Assembly: GCF_034343125.1 (NCBI RefSeq) | Contig: NZ_CP139957.1 | Location: 1,978,001 to 2,042,000 of the forward strand | DNA length: 64,000 bases | DNA from: Caldicellulosiruptor danielii | GTDB taxonomy: Bacteria; Bacillota; Thermoanaerobacteria; Caldicellulosiruptorales; Caldicellulosiruptoraceae | Direction of reading: 5' to 3' | In this document: positions 35,890 through 45,721 of the stretch, in pieces | Layout: the number at the start of each line of letters is the position of its first letter | How positions within the stretch are numbered: the stretch's first letter is position 1 | Notes under the pieces: generated by a model | Database searches by the model: none | Seen by the model: the letters and a program-made list of their open reading frames with translations, nothing else | Told to the model about the DNA's origin: nothing | Program-made: the position numbers and the translations under genes

Positions 35890-37185
35890 TCAGTAAATTG
35901 TCCCGCTTCGTCTTAGCCTTACATCTGGTATAACCTCTATATCTATTTTCTTTAGCTCATCATCCCAGTTTTTCTTGAGCTTCTTCCAATCTTTTGCCCT
36001 TCTTTTTGAAATAAAATCCCCAATTCCCAAAACATCAGCGTTGTACCTGTATTTCAAAAGATAAATAAGTTCATTTGCTCTTTTTTTTATAATATTATTC
36101 AGCTCATTTTGAATATACTTTCTCATAGGGTCATCCAAAACTTTGTAGCCGCTTTTGAACACAAATTCAATAACCTCCCCTTCTATCCTCAGATTGTAAA
36201 CAATCTTTAATCTTCCTTTTTCGCTTTTTATTTTCTTCTTGGTCTGAATCTCTGTAGTAATAAATGGAACATGCGTGGATTTGTATTTCAAATCGTCAAT
36301 AAATGTGTGTTTTGCCTTGCCCATGAGAAGCTTATAGACTTGAAGTTGTTTTTCATCCAGCCAGCCAACAAACCTGAAATTCTTAAACACAGCAGCACCA
36401 GATACTTTTAATGTCTCAATTCCAGGTTCCACCCTCGATATAACTGCGCAGTTTGAATTTATAAAATTATTTACAACCTCGCTCAAAGGTGTATCAATTA
36501 TTCTTCCATAAATTGATGCATTTTTTGATATCTCAAAAAGATGAATGCCAGTCACAGGTTGAACAAGAGGCATGGTGTTAAGAACATCTCTTGCTGTTGT
36601 CTCTGATACAAGCAAAAATGTGTTTTGAGGAATATCACCTTCTCTGTTGAGACCATCCAAAACCTCTCTCACGTACCCTGGTTCTTCCACCAAATCTCTT
36701 CCCAGCACAACAACCTTTAAATACCCATAATACAGCCTTTTATTTATCTCTCTTTCAAGGTAGTTTCTGACACCAACTACGTTGTTTGTGGAGGTGACAA
36801 ACAAAAATCTCATCTGCTCGTCCGGCTTGGAATCCTTCCCGATGGTTCTGAGGTTTGGGAAAAGCACTGTCACTGCAAACTTGTATTCATTTTTGCTGCT
36901 TGGAAGAGGTGGTTTTACCTTTCTTTTTGTCTGGGGATCAATACCTTTTTGGTCTGTCTTGATATCAGGTTTTTGTTGTTCAGAAGAAAATTTCTGAGTT
37001 TTTCTATCAAGATCAATATACTCACTGCTTTCATATTTGTTCAAATCGCTCGGGTCATACTTGTCAACACCAAGAGCAAGAATGTAGCCTCTGTCTTCTA
37101 TCTCAACCCTGTCCCAGCAACCTGACAAGAAAAATGCAAGGAAAACCAATAAAATTGCTAAAAATGTTCTTCTCTTTGACTTCAT
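35890..37185 (-). CDS. Spore germination protein, GerC family
   Basis: 431 aa lipoprotein with lipobox LSGCWDR, the classic GerC start. The first domain contains RGYILALGVDKYD and the C-terminal domain ends DVLGIGDFISKRR. It is the lipoprotein subunit of a GerA-type nutrient receptor. There is an insertion of about 40 polar residues (after YDPSDLNKYES) not typical of shorter GerC proteins. It overlaps the gerB gene by 4 bases. Confidence 0.9.
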   Translation of the reverse strand: MKSKRRTFLAILLVFLAFFLSGCWDRVEIEDRGYILALGVDKYDPSDLNKYESSEYIDLDRKTQKFSSEQQKPDIKTDQKGIDPQTKRKVKPPLPSSKNEYKFAVTVLFPNLRTIGKDSKPDEQMRFLFVTSTNNVVGVRNYLEREINKRLYYGYLKVVVLGRDLVEEPGYVREVLDGLNREGDIPQNTFLLVSETTARDVLNTMPLVQPVTGIHLFEISKNASIYGRIIDTPLSEVVNNFINSNCAVISRVEPGIETLKVSGAAVFKNFRFVGWLDEKQLQVYKLLMGKAKHTFIDDLKYKSTHVPFITTEIQTKKKIKSEKGRLKIVYNLRIEGEVIEFVFKSGYKVLDDPMRKYIQNELNNIIKKRANELIYLLKYRYNADVLGIGDFISKRRAKDWKKLKKNWDDELKKIDIEVIPDVRLRRSGTIY

Positions 37186-38282
37186 GTCTTTTTCACCTTC
37201 TTTTTAATAGAAAGGACAGTGTAGGTGACAAGCGGTAAAAATAAAACAACAAAGGTTGCAAAATAGTAGCTAAAATAGTCCATAAACTTCTGTGTCTCAG
37301 ATATATTTTGAGGAATCAAAGAAAGAACGTAAATTAAAGGAAGCTGTGAAAATACAAAGAAGCTGTGCTCCTTGGTGTTGAAAATCCTTGCCAAAATCAA
37401 GCCTGTTGTCATCAAGAAAATAATCTCTGTTGTATAGGTTGTTATCATCCACAGGGCAACAATTATGCTCTCTGGTCTTTCAATGACAACCTCCAAAACT
37501 GTCACATCCCTAAAAAGGTTCAAGGTTGGCCAGATCATTGTCTGCATCTCTTTTGCCCCAAAATCAGCTGTTGCAAAGATTATTATCACTTCATAGAGCA
37601 AAACTGTGACCAAAAACCCAAAAAGAGCACTTTTTATGAGCTTGTCTTTTCTTCTTATATAAGGCATGAAAAATAAAAATACCTCAAATCCAAGAAAGCT
37701 GAATATTGTTTTGCCAATCCCCTTAATGAGTTTTACATATGGAATGTTCAAAACGGGAAGAAGGTTTGAAAAGTCGAGCCTCTGATACACAAAAAAACTT
37801 AAAATTACAATAATTACAACAATTCCTGGCATCAATATCTCACATATCCTTGCTATAACCTCAATCCCATATCTGGAGATATATGCACATGTGAGAAGAA
37901 ATGTAATTATCAAAACTTCATTTGGTGTGAGGTTAAACAAAAACTCTTTTGCAGTCTCTGCTATCAGCCTTGTTTCAAATGCTGAAAAGATGATAAAGTA
38001 TAGAACATATACAAGCGAAAAGAAAATACCTAAAATCTTGCCAAATGCATTATTCAAAAGTTCAATGAATGTGACATCTGGATTTGACATTGTAATTTTA
38101 GATATTAAAAGAAATACTGTAAAAGATAGCATTCCACCAAGCAGCACCGCAACCCACCCGTTTTGCTCAGCAGTTTTTGCTACAGACGCAGGCATAAACA
38201 TTATTCCTATTCCTATCATTACAGAAACAAACAATACAAAACACTGAAAACTTGAGATCTTATCATTGTCGTTTATTATCAC
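37182..38282 (-). CDS. Spore germination permease, GerB family
   Basis: 366 aa with ten hydrophobic segments; APC-superfamily fold. It has the family start ISSFQCFVLFVSVMIGIGIMFMPA. GTG start overlapping the gerA stop (GTGA). It is the integral membrane subunit of the same receptor and probably binds the nutrient. Confidence 0.9.
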   Translation of the reverse strand: MIINDNDKISSFQCFVLFVSVMIGIGIMFMPASVAKTAEQNGWVAVLLGGMLSFTVFLLISKITMSNPDVTFIELLNNAFGKILGIFFSLVYVLYFIIFSAFETRLIAETAKEFLFNLTPNEVLIITFLLTCAYISRYGIEVIARICEILMPGIVVIIVILSFFVYQRLDFSNLLPVLNIPYVKLIKGIGKTIFSFLGFEVFLFFMPYIRRKDKLIKSALFGFLVTVLLYEVIIIFATADFGAKEMQTMIWPTLNLFRDVTVLEVVIERPESIIVALWMITTYTTEIIFLMTTGLILARIFNTKEHSFFVFSQLPLIYVLSLIPQNISETQKFMDYFSYYFATFVVLFLPLVTYTVLSIKKKVKKT

Positions 38283-39871
38283 TCGCTACCACCTGCCGAA
38301 CTTGGAAAAGCATTTCTTTCATACATCATTCTTATTTTCTGGTAAGTTGATGCAAACATTGGTCGTGCCCATAGGTACCTTGTCGGAAGCCTTACCACAG
38401 TGTCTTTGTAGTCCATTATCTCAAATGAAACAAAAGGTGATAAAATTGGCATGCCAAAACTTTTGAGCTTTACAAGATTGCCAAGAATAATAAGACTTAG
38501 TAAAATAAACCCATAAAGCCCTAAAGCTGCACAGACAATAATATAGATAAATTTTAAAAGCCTCATTGATATAGAAAAATTGTAAGCAGGAATGGCAAAT
38601 GAAGCAATTGCAGTGGTTGCAACAAGTATGACCATTATAGGTGAGATTACTCCCGCCTGAACAGCAGCTTGTCCTATTATAAGACCACCAACAATCCCAA
38701 TTGTCTGACCGATTGGACCTGGAAGTCTCAAGCCTGCCTCTCTTAAAAGCTCAAGCATAAACTCCAAAAATAGCGCTTCAACAAACACTGGAATTGGCAC
38801 ACCTTCTCTTGTTGCTGCAATAAAAAGTCCTAAGTCTGGTGGTATCATACTGGGTGTAAATGATGAGATAGAAATATAAAATCCCTGAAGGGTCATAGCA
38901 ATTACTGCTGCAATTACCCTCAGGATTCTTATCACCGTTGCAATGTGCCATCTTTCATAATAGTCCTCTGCATGCTGGATAAGTGTCATAAAAGTTGCCG
39001 GGACAATCAAAGCTGTGTTTGTATTGTCACATAGAACCACAACTCTTCCTTCATAGATTGCGGCGACTGCTGTATCAACCCTCTCAGTGTGCTGAATAGT
39101 TGGAAATAGACAAAAGATATCATCTTCAATTAGCTGTTCTATCATCCCAGCTTCTATGACAGCATCAATGTCTATTCTTGAAATCCTCTGTTTTACTTCA
39201 TTTAAAACATCTTTGTCCACAATGTCGTCGATATATACAAGATATATATCTGTCTGAGAACGCCTACCCAATTTCATGTTCTTTATCCTAAGCCTTGTGT
39301 CCCTTACCCTTCTTCGAATAAGTGCTGTTGAGAACCTCACAACTTCATTGAAACTGTCGCGCGGGCCTCTTACAGCATTTTCTGAAATTGGCTGTTGAAT
39401 ACCTCTGTTAGGAAAGCTTCTTGTGGAAACTCTTATTATCCTGTCAGATCCATCAACAAAAAGAAGTGTCTCTCCGCTCAAAAGTTCTAAAATCGCATCT
39501 TTAAAGGTTGTAACCTCTTTTATATCAGATGTTGCCAGAAGAGTATTTAGAATTTTATTATACGCATCTTTTTGAGAAATTTCTTCTTTAAAAAGCTGTA
39601 TTTCTACCATAAGATGTTTTATTACATCCCTGTCAATTATTTCTCTGTTTACAAGTCCGTCGACAAAGATGGTTGCACATTTTACATTGCCTGCAAAAAA
39701 CATTCTTATTACAATATCATCATTGTCAACAAGCAATTCTTTTACATACTTGATGTTTTCATCAATAGATGGAAATATTTTTTCCTGGGCTTCAACAAAT
39801 GTTTTTATCTCTTTCTGCTGATAACCTCTTTTCCTTTCTCTTCTGCGTTTTATTATTTCAATAAAACCCAT
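38279..39871 (-). CDS. Spore germination protein, GerA family
   Basis: 530 aa from an ATG at 39871 with GAGGTG eight bases upstream. The cytoplasmic N-terminal half carries DIVIRMFFAGNVKCATIFVDGL, and the C-terminal half has 4-6 membrane segments with PVFVEALFLEFMLELLREAGLRLPGPIGQTIGIVGG broken into family motifs. Gene order gerA-gerB-gerC with short overlaps is the standard receptor operon. Confidence 0.92.
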   Translation of the reverse strand: MGFIEIIKRRRERKRGYQQKEIKTFVEAQEKIFPSIDENIKYVKELLVDNDDIVIRMFFAGNVKCATIFVDGLVNREIIDRDVIKHLMVEIQLFKEEISQKDAYNKILNTLLATSDIKEVTTFKDAILELLSGETLLFVDGSDRIIRVSTRSFPNRGIQQPISENAVRGPRDSFNEVVRFSTALIRRRVRDTRLRIKNMKLGRRSQTDIYLVYIDDIVDKDVLNEVKQRISRIDIDAVIEAGMIEQLIEDDIFCLFPTIQHTERVDTAVAAIYEGRVVVLCDNTNTALIVPATFMTLIQHAEDYYERWHIATVIRILRVIAAVIAMTLQGFYISISSFTPSMIPPDLGLFIAATREGVPIPVFVEALFLEFMLELLREAGLRLPGPIGQTIGIVGGLIIGQAAVQAGVISPIMVILVATTAIASFAIPAYNFSISMRLLKFIYIIVCAALGLYGFILLSLIILGNLVKLKSFGMPILSPFVSFEIMDYKDTVVRLPTRYLWARPMFASTYQKIRMMYERNAFPSSAGGSE

Positions 39872-39885
39872 GTTCATCACCTCTT

Positions 39886-40080
39886 TCATATAAAAAGTTT
39901 TATAATATACATAAAAACCCCAATACATACAAGTAGAATTCCAGTTATTTTTGCAAGTTCCATTTCTCTTTGTAAGTTTTTAGATTTTAGTTCCCTTACG
40001 TCAAGCAAAAATATCAAAATGCCACTCAGAAGAAACATCAGTATACTGTATTTTGTTATGATATCCGAAAGTTTTATCAT
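39886..40080 (-). CDS. Small two-helix membrane protein leading the ger operon
   Basis: 64 aa with two membrane segments (YSILMFLLSGILIFLLDV; ITGILLVCIGVFMYIIKLF) joined by a charged loop. AAGGAG lies upstream of either a TTG at 40089 or the ATG at 40080. It ends 14 bases before gerA. Small proteins of this kind (the CLC_0170 type in clostridia) often accompany ger operons and may be an extra receptor subunit. The family match is from memory. Confidence 0.6.
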   Translation of the reverse strand: MIKLSDIITKYSILMFLLSGILIFLLDVRELKSKNLQREMELAKITGILLVCIGVFMYIIKLFI

Positions 40081-40137
40081 TCTGCTCAAATTCTCCTTTC
40101 TACCACTTAATATGCAATTTAAATTTCATTTTTATGC

Positions 40138-40166
40138 TTGAATTTTCTAAAAACATATGCTAAAAT
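40138..40166 (+). promoter_or_regulatory. Promoter of the ACT-hom-thrB operon
   Basis: TTGAAT (40138-40143), 17-base spacer, TAAAAT (40161-40166). The leader of about 35 bases contains a short hairpin AAGACATTTGTCTT. Confidence 0.55.
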
Positions 40167-40209
40167 CCATTCCATAAAGACATTTGTCTTCTATAGGTGA
40201 ACAGTAGCT

Positions 40210-40662
40210 ATGCTAAAGAAAGACACCACGTACTATATAGTTGAAGAAAGTGTTCTGCCGGAAGTTTTTTTGAAAGTTGTCAAGGCAAAAGAGCTATTAG
40301 AAAAGGGTGAAGTGAAAGCTGTAAACGAAGCTGTAAAGATGGTGGGTATTTCAAGAAGTGCTTTTTACAAATACAAAGACTGTATATTCCCCTTTTTTGA
40401 AAGCTCCCGCGGCAAGATTATAACCCTTGCTCTTGTTTTAAAAGACATCCCTGGAATTTTGTCAAAGATACTAAACATTATTTCTGAAACAAATGCGAAC
40501 ATTCTTACAATCAATCAAAATATTCCTCTTGGCGGGATTGCAACAGTCTCAATTTCTATCAGAACATCAGGGATGATAAAATCTGTTAAAGATTTGGTCC
40601 TTGAGATTGAAAAGGTTGATGGTGTTAAAAAGATTGAAATTTTGGGAAGAGAAGAGTACTAA
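40210..40662 (+). CDS. ACT domain regulator, UPF0735/PheB-like
   Basis: 150 aa. The N-terminal half has an HTH-like segment (VNEAVKMVGISRSAFYKYKDCIFPF) and the C-terminal half an ACT domain (ALVLKDIPGILSKILNIISETNANILTINQ), the amino-acid-sensing fold. Proteins of this family regularly sit in front of hom or pheA and presumably regulate or sense threonine or aromatic amino acids. It lies 30 bases upstream of hom in one operon. Confidence 0.85.
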   Translation: MLKKDTTYYIVEESVLPEVFLKVVKAKELLEKGEVKAVNEAVKMVGISRSAFYKYKDCIFPFFESSRGKIITLALVLKDIPGILSKILNIISETNANILTINQNIPLGGIATVSISIRTSGMIKSVKDLVLEIEKVDGVKKIEILGREEY

Positions 40663-40692
40663 AAAAGGTTTTGAAAAAGGAGGGAAATTAAA

Positions 40693-41949
40693 GTGGCAAA
40701 GGTTGCAATAATGGGATTTGGTGTTGTTGGTTCTGGCGTGTGGGAAGTTTTAACAAAAAATGCATCATCAATTGCAAAAAGGGCAGGGGAAGAAATATCG
40801 GTAAAATATATTCTTGACATTCGAGATTTTCCTGACCATCCTGCAAAAGATTTGATGATAAAAGACTTTGATGCAATACTTAATGACCCCGAAGTTTCAA
40901 TTGTTGTCGAGACAATAGGCGGGCTTGAACCTGCATACACTTATACAAAAAAGCTTCTTTTAAACGGGAAACATGTTGTAACATCCAACAAGGAACTTGT
41001 TGCAAAGCACGGCCCAGAACTTTTGAAGATTGCAAAGGAAAACAATATAAACTACTTTTTTGAAGCAAGTGTTGGTGGAGGAATTCCCATTATAAGACCT
41101 CTTCAAAACTGCTTGGCAGGAAATCAAATTACAGAAATTGCAGGAATCTTAAATGGTACAACAAACTATATTCTCACTCAAATGCAAAAATATTCACTTT
41201 CGTTTGAAGATGCTCTAAAAGAAGCTCAGGAAAAAGGATACGCAGAAAGAAACCCAAGCAATGATATAGAGGGTCATGATGCATGTAGAAAGATTGCAAT
41301 TCTCTCATCTATTGCATACTCTCATTATGTAAACTATGAAAGCATTTATACAGAAGGGATATCCAAGATAACAAAAGAAGATATGGAGTATGCTGAAGAG
41401 CTTGGATGCACAATAAAGCTCATTGCAATGAGCAAAAAGATAGATGACAAAAAAGTAGTTGCAAGAGTTTCGCCTCTTATGATATCTTACAAAAGCCCGT
41501 TTGCAAACGTGGATGACGTGTTCAATGCAATTTTGGTAAAAGGCGATGCAATTGGTGATGTGATGTTTTATGGCCAAGGTGCTGGAAAACTTCCAACAGC
41601 AAGCGCTGTTGTTGGCGACATCATAGACATTGTAAAACACATTGACAAGTCTTATGTCTACACATGGGCAATCTCAGGGGACATTGAAGTTGTTGACATT
41701 GAAAATACATCCTGCAGGTTCTTTGTAAGAGTGAAATGTAAAGACTTCACCAAGGCAAAAGATGCTGTGTCTCTCATCTTTAATGACTGCATGATAGTAA
41801 ATACACACAGACCAATAGGCACAAACGAATTTGCGTTTGTGACACATGAGATGAAAGAAAGTGAGTTCAAAGAAAAGATTTCCCAGCTTGAAAAGATTTC
41901 TGTTGTAGAAAAGGTCTTGTCTATTGTTAGATACGATGAAAATATATAA
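40693..41949 (+). CDS. hom: Homoserine dehydrogenase
   Basis: 418 aa. Reduces aspartate semialdehyde to homoserine. N-terminal NAD(P)-binding site MGFGVVGSGVWEVL, active-site region GILNGTTNYIL with GYAERNPSNDIEGHDACRK, and a C-terminal ACT domain (from about residue 340), through which threonine usually inhibits the enzyme. GTG start behind AAGGAGGG. It is followed by thrB after 28 bases. Confidence 0.95.
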   Translation: MAKVAIMGFGVVGSGVWEVLTKNASSIAKRAGEEISVKYILDIRDFPDHPAKDLMIKDFDAILNDPEVSIVVETIGGLEPAYTYTKKLLLNGKHVVTSNKELVAKHGPELLKIAKENNINYFFEASVGGGIPIIRPLQNCLAGNQITEIAGILNGTTNYILTQMQKYSLSFEDALKEAQEKGYAERNPSNDIEGHDACRKIAILSSIAYSHYVNYESIYTEGISKITKEDMEYAEELGCTIKLIAMSKKIDDKKVVARVSPLMISYKSPFANVDDVFNAILVKGDAIGDVMFYGQGAGKLPTASAVVGDIIDIVKHIDKSYVYTWAISGDIEVVDIENTSCRFFVRVKCKDFTKAKDAVSLIFNDCMIVNTHRPIGTNEFAFVTHEMKESEFKEKISQLEKISVVEKVLSIVRYDENI

Positions 41950-41977
41950 GCAAAGTGTCTGGAGGTAAGTTTAAAAA

Positions 41978-42901
41978 ATGATTTCTGTAAAGGTCCCGGC
42001 ATCGTCGGCAAACCTTGGTGCCGGATTTGACTGTATGGGTGTTGCTTTAAAGCTTTACAACATCATTGAAGTTGAAGAAATTGAAAAAGGACTTATAATT
42101 ACTTCATCACCGGATGACCCATCAATTGCAAAGGATGAAAACAACCTCGTGTTCAGAGCTATGAAGACGGTGTTTGATGAGGTTGGCTGGTATCCCAGAG
42201 GGCTTAGGATAAACCTTATAAACGAAATTCCTCTGACGCGCGGGCTTGGTTCTTCTGCCGCATGTATCTCAGGCGGAATATATGCTGCAAATTTGCTCAG
42301 TGGTGGAAAACTTTCTGAAGAAGAGATGATTTATTTAGCTGCAAAGATGGAGGGTCATCCAGACAACTCAACACCAGCGATGATTGGCGGGCTTGTGTTT
42401 GCAGTGCTGGAAGATAAAAAGGTAAATTATATCAAGTTTGTTGTGCCCGCAAGGCTCAAGTTTGCAGTGTTCATCCCTGATTTTCAGCTATCTACAGAAT
42501 ATGCAAGAAATATTCTGCCAAAATACATTGAGTTTAAAGATGCCGTGTTTAACATCGGTAGAGCAACGCTTTTTGCAAGTGCAATCACAACAGGAAACTA
42601 TGAGCTTTTGCCGGCTGCAACACAGGATAGGCTTCACCAGCCGTACAGAAAAAAGCTCATTCCAGACTTTGATAAAATTGTTAACCTGTCTATAGAAGCC
42701 GGCGCAAAAGGAGCGTTTTTGTCTGGCGCAGGACCTTCTATAATCGCTCTTGTTGATGAGAATTATGAGGTCTTTGAACAAAACGTCAAAAACGCACTTG
42801 CCAGTATGGAGCTTGCGGCTAACTGGGATCTTGTGATTTTGGAAGCTGACAATAGCGGTGCAACAGTTTTTTCTGTTCAGAGCACAGGCTTAAAAAGGTA
42901 A
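41978..42901 (+). CDS. thrB: Homoserine kinase
   Basis: 307 aa GHMP kinase that phosphorylates homoserine on the way to threonine. The N-terminus is VKVPASSANLGAGFDCMGVAL, the ATP loop PLTRGLGSSAACISGG, and the third motif GAFLSGAGPSIIAL. Threonine synthase is not in the window. The gene has a GGAGG site seven bases before its ATG. Confidence 0.95.
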   Translation: MISVKVPASSANLGAGFDCMGVALKLYNIIEVEEIEKGLIITSSPDDPSIAKDENNLVFRAMKTVFDEVGWYPRGLRINLINEIPLTRGLGSSAACISGGIYAANLLSGGKLSEEEMIYLAAKMEGHPDNSTPAMIGGLVFAVLEDKKVNYIKFVVPARLKFAVFIPDFQLSTEYARNILPKYIEFKDAVFNIGRATLFASAITTGNYELLPAATQDRLHQPYRKKLIPDFDKIVNLSIEAGAKGAFLSGAGPSIIALVDENYEVFEQNVKNALASMELAANWDLVILEADNSGATVFSVQSTGLKR

Positions 42902-42937
42902 AGCAAACTACTCAAAAGTGTAATATAATAGTATCAA

Positions 42938-42969
42938 AATGGTCTTGTTATATTTTATTTTAGACCATT
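42938..42969 (+). promoter_or_regulatory. Inverted repeat between thrB and lysC
   Basis: AATGGTCT (42938-42945) and AGACCATT (42962-42969) flank an A+T-rich 16-base loop, just upstream of the lysC ribosome site (GGGAGGG). A TATAAT lies at 42924-42929. It could be an operator or an RNA hairpin that sets lysC expression apart from thrB. Confidence 0.35.
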
Positions 42970-42997
42970 GACATTACTTATATGGGAGGGAAATATC

Positions 42998-44224
42998 TTG
43001 GGAATAGTTGTCCAAAAGTATGGTGGAACCTCTGTTGCAGACAAAGAAAGAATATTTCGAGCAGCAAGGCGGGCAATTAGTGAATATGAGAAAGGAAACA
43101 AGGTTGTAGTTGTTGTCTCAGCTCAAGGCGACACAACAGACGAGCTTATTGAAAAGGCAAAAGAGATAAACGAAAATCCTTCAAAGAGAGAAATGGATGT
43201 GCTCCTTTCAACTGGTGAGCAAATTTCAATTGCACTCATGGCAATGGCAATTGAAAAACTTGGGTATCCTGTAATTTCGCTAACCGGCTGGCAGGCAGGA
43301 ATAAAGACAGACAGCCACTACTCAAATGCAAGAATTATTGAAATTGATACAGAAAGACTTCAAAGAGAGCTTGATAAAAGAAACATAGTTGTTGTTGCAG
43401 GTTTTCAGGGAATAAATAAGTATGACGATATAACCACCCTTGGACGTGGAGGTTCTGATACAACAGCTGTAGCTTTGGCTGCAGCTTTGAAAGCTGACAA
43501 ATGCGAAATATATACAGATGTTGACGGGGTTTATACAGCAGACCCAAGAATTGTTCCAAATGCGTCAAAGCTTAAAGAGATTTCTTATGATGAGATGTTA
43601 GAACTTGCCACACTTGGTGCAAAGGTGCTTCATAACAGGTCTGTTGAACTTGCAAAAAAATATAATATCCCTCTTGTTGTCAGGTCTTCTTTCAACGACA
43701 ATGAAGGAACAATTGTAAAGGAGGTAAATTCGGTGGAAAAGCTTTTAGTATCCGGCGTTGCGTGTGACAAGGACATTGCAAGGGTTGCGGTGATTGGAGT
43801 TGAAAATGTTCCGGGAAAGGCATTTCAGATATTTTCACTTTTGGCAAAAGAAAATATAAATGTTGATATAATTCTGCAGTCAATTGGAAGAGAAAAGACA
43901 AAGGATATATCCTTTACAGTGTCAAAGAGCAACTTAAAGCAGACACTTGATGTTTTGACAAAGAATCTGCATGTAATTGGTGCAAAGGATATAACATATG
44001 CTGACAATGTTGCAAAGGTATCTATTGTAGGTGCTGGAATGGTGAACAATCCAGGCGTTGCTGCAATGATGTTTGAAGCACTATATGATGCAGGTATCAA
44101 CATCGAGATGATTTCAACATCTGAAATAAAGATATCAGTTTTGATTGACGAAAAGGATGCTGAAAAGGCAGTAAGAGCCATACATGACAAGTTTAAACTT
44201 CACCTTTTAAACAATGGTAAATAA
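42998..44224 (+). CDS. lysC: Aspartate kinase
   Basis: 408 aa from a TTG at 42998, which has GGGAGGG seven bases upstream; a TTG 30 bases earlier lacks a site. Catalyses the first step of the aspartate pathway. Motifs are VVQKYGGTSVAD, ITTLGRGGSDTTAVALAAAL and TDVDGVYTADPRIV, then two C-terminal ACT domains (RVAVIGVENVPGKAF; VSIVGAGMVNNPGVAAMM) for feedback control. With hom and thrB it covers three of the steps to threonine. Confidence 0.94.
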   Translation: MGIVVQKYGGTSVADKERIFRAARRAISEYEKGNKVVVVVSAQGDTTDELIEKAKEINENPSKREMDVLLSTGEQISIALMAMAIEKLGYPVISLTGWQAGIKTDSHYSNARIIEIDTERLQRELDKRNIVVVAGFQGINKYDDITTLGRGGSDTTAVALAAALKADKCEIYTDVDGVYTADPRIVPNASKLKEISYDEMLELATLGAKVLHNRSVELAKKYNIPLVVRSSFNDNEGTIVKEVNSVEKLLVSGVACDKDIARVAVIGVENVPGKAFQIFSLLAKENINVDIILQSIGREKTKDISFTVSKSNLKQTLDVLTKNLHVIGAKDITYADNVAKVSIVGAGMVNNPGVAAMMFEALYDAGINIEMISTSEIKISVLIDEKDAEKAVRAIHDKFKLHLLNNGK

Positions 44225-44232
44225 AACAAGCA

Positions 44233-44281
44233 AGAGGGGTTGGTCAAAGTTGTAATTTGCCAGTCCCCTCTTCTTTTTTAT
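44233..44281. terminator. Bidirectional terminator between lysC and the converging gene
   Basis: AGAGGGG ... CCCCTCT stem with an internal TTGG/CCAG extension, followed by a T run on the plus strand. Confidence 0.75.
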
Positions 44282-45084
44282 TTTATCGTCTTTTTGATTC
44301 TATTAATAAACTCCAAAAACACAATTCCCGGCTCTTCAAGGTCAGAAAACCATCTTTTTACCCATTCAAAAGAAAGATAACCGTTGTAGCCTTGCTGCAA
44401 AAGAAAGTTTATAGCCTTTTCAATTGGTACATCACCCTCTCCTATCATTTTAAACACAAGCTTGCCATTTTCAATTTTTGAGTCTTTTACATGAACATGT
44501 TTTATATACTTTTTCAAATTGTTAAAAGTTTCCTCAACATCTTCATTAAAAAACCTGAAAGGATGGTGAATGTCCCACACAACACCAACATTCTCATACG
44601 GCACCTTTTCAAGCAAATCAGAAAGCCTTTTTGACTCTGCCCACACGCCATTCGTTTCAATCAAAATATCAACATCATACTCCTTTGCAATGTCGCACAG
44701 ATTGCAAAGCATCTTAATTACAAATTCTCTATCGACATCCTCCCCAGGTGTTATCCATCTGTCTCCCAAAACCCTTATGTATTTGCAAGAAAGATCCTTT
44801 GCAAGTTCAATGTACGCTTTTGCAGACTTTAATGTATTTTTCTGGTAAGATTTATCAAATATATAACATGATGTTGCCAAACATGAAATCTCCAAATTCA
44901 GTTCTTTCAACCTCTTTTTTGTCAGTGGCAAGTTTTCAGGAGCAAAAGGTTCTGCCCTATATACTTCAAGTTCATCTCCAAGGCCTCTCAGTTCAATACC
45001 GTCATATCCAAAATCTTTGGCAGCAGCTAATATTTCATCCCAGGTAAAGTTGGGACATCCTACTGTTGAAAAGCTAATCTTCAT
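44278..45084 (-). CDS. Sugar phosphate isomerase/epimerase (xylose-isomerase-like TIM barrel)
   Basis: 268 aa from the ATG at 45084 (AGGGGG upstream; an earlier TTG is less likely). Typical features are FDYDGIELRG-like GYDGIELRGLGDELEVY, YIRVLGDRW, ILIETNGVWAESKRL with a metal-binding Glu, VGVVWDIHHPF and HVHVKDS. Single gene on the minus strand, converging on lysC. The substrate is unknown; inositol or ketose metabolism is typical of the family. Confidence 0.85.
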   Translation of the reverse strand: MKISFSTVGCPNFTWDEILAAAKDFGYDGIELRGLGDELEVYRAEPFAPENLPLTKKRLKELNLEISCLATSCYIFDKSYQKNTLKSAKAYIELAKDLSCKYIRVLGDRWITPGEDVDREFVIKMLCNLCDIAKEYDVDILIETNGVWAESKRLSDLLEKVPYENVGVVWDIHHPFRFFNEDVEETFNNLKKYIKHVHVKDSKIENGKLVFKMIGEGDVPIEKAINFLLQQGYNGYLSFEWVKRWFSDLEEPGIVFLEFINRIKKTIK

Positions 45085-45169
45085 TAAACAGTATTTCCCC
45101 CTTTGCAAAAATGCTGTTTTTAATATTTTACTACTTTGTTTTTGTTATGAAAAGCCATTTAAAATTCTA

Positions 45170-45199
45170 TTGACATTTGATTTTGAAGAAATTTATAAT
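45170..45199 (+). promoter_or_regulatory. Promoter of the DUF1573 gene
   Basis: TTGACA (45170-45175), 18-base spacer, TATAAT (45194-45199). Confidence 0.6.
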
Positions 45200-45229
45200 T
45201 AAACTAAAGTTGTTTTTTAGGAGTGAAAG

Positions 45230-45628
45230 ATGTTGAAGGATATCTTCATAGATGATTTCCAATACGTCGTTGATGAACTTTTGATACGAAACAAAAGTAT
45301 ACTTGACAGTCTCACAAAGTTTTCTGAGTCATCAGCACGTGTCAACAGAAGTATAATAAAATCAGTCACAAACTGTGGATGCATAAGAATAAATGCTAAA
45401 AAGCAGGAGATTCCAATAGATGTGAGCCTGAAAGAAGCAAAAAAGTACTTGAAAACTCATGTTGAAGGCCAGCTTTGTGAAAATTGCAGAGATTTGATTG
45501 AAAAAGAGATTGGAAGCACATTATTTTATTTGGCCTCAATCTGCAACACTTTGGATTTGAACCTATACGACATCATAATCAAAGAGATTGAGAGAATGAA
45601 AACACTGGGAGAATTTAACTTAAGGTAA
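45230..45628 (+). CDS. DUF1573-type small protein
   Basis: 132 aa, no signal peptide. A conserved core LLIRNKSILDSLTKFSESSARVN is followed by the pair of cysteines in SVTNCGCIRINA and a second pair in GQLCENCRDLIEKEIG. The four cysteines suggest metal binding. Widespread in Clostridia and of unknown function. AGGAG lies upstream of the ATG. Confidence 0.75.
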   Translation: MLKDIFIDDFQYVVDELLIRNKSILDSLTKFSESSARVNRSIIKSVTNCGCIRINAKKQEIPIDVSLKEAKKYLKTHVEGQLCENCRDLIEKEIGSTLFYLASICNTLDLNLYDIIIKEIERMKTLGEFNLR

Positions 45629-45721
45629 GATACCAGTTTTTAAAAAGCACAAAAATATATAAGCCGCCATATTTACAAACACGATATGGCGGCTTTAAAA
45701 GTAAAAAAGGAGTGGAAAAAG

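Noticed and set aside
39872-39928. Nineteen-codon N-terminal extension of gerA
   Set aside because: It would overlap the small membrane-protein gene and has no site, whereas GAGGTG precedes the ATG at 39871.
42968-42997. Ten extra codons at the start of lysC (TTG at 42968)
   Set aside because: The TTG at 42998 has GGGAGGG at proper distance and gives the family N-terminus; the upstream TTG overlaps an inverted repeat and has no site.
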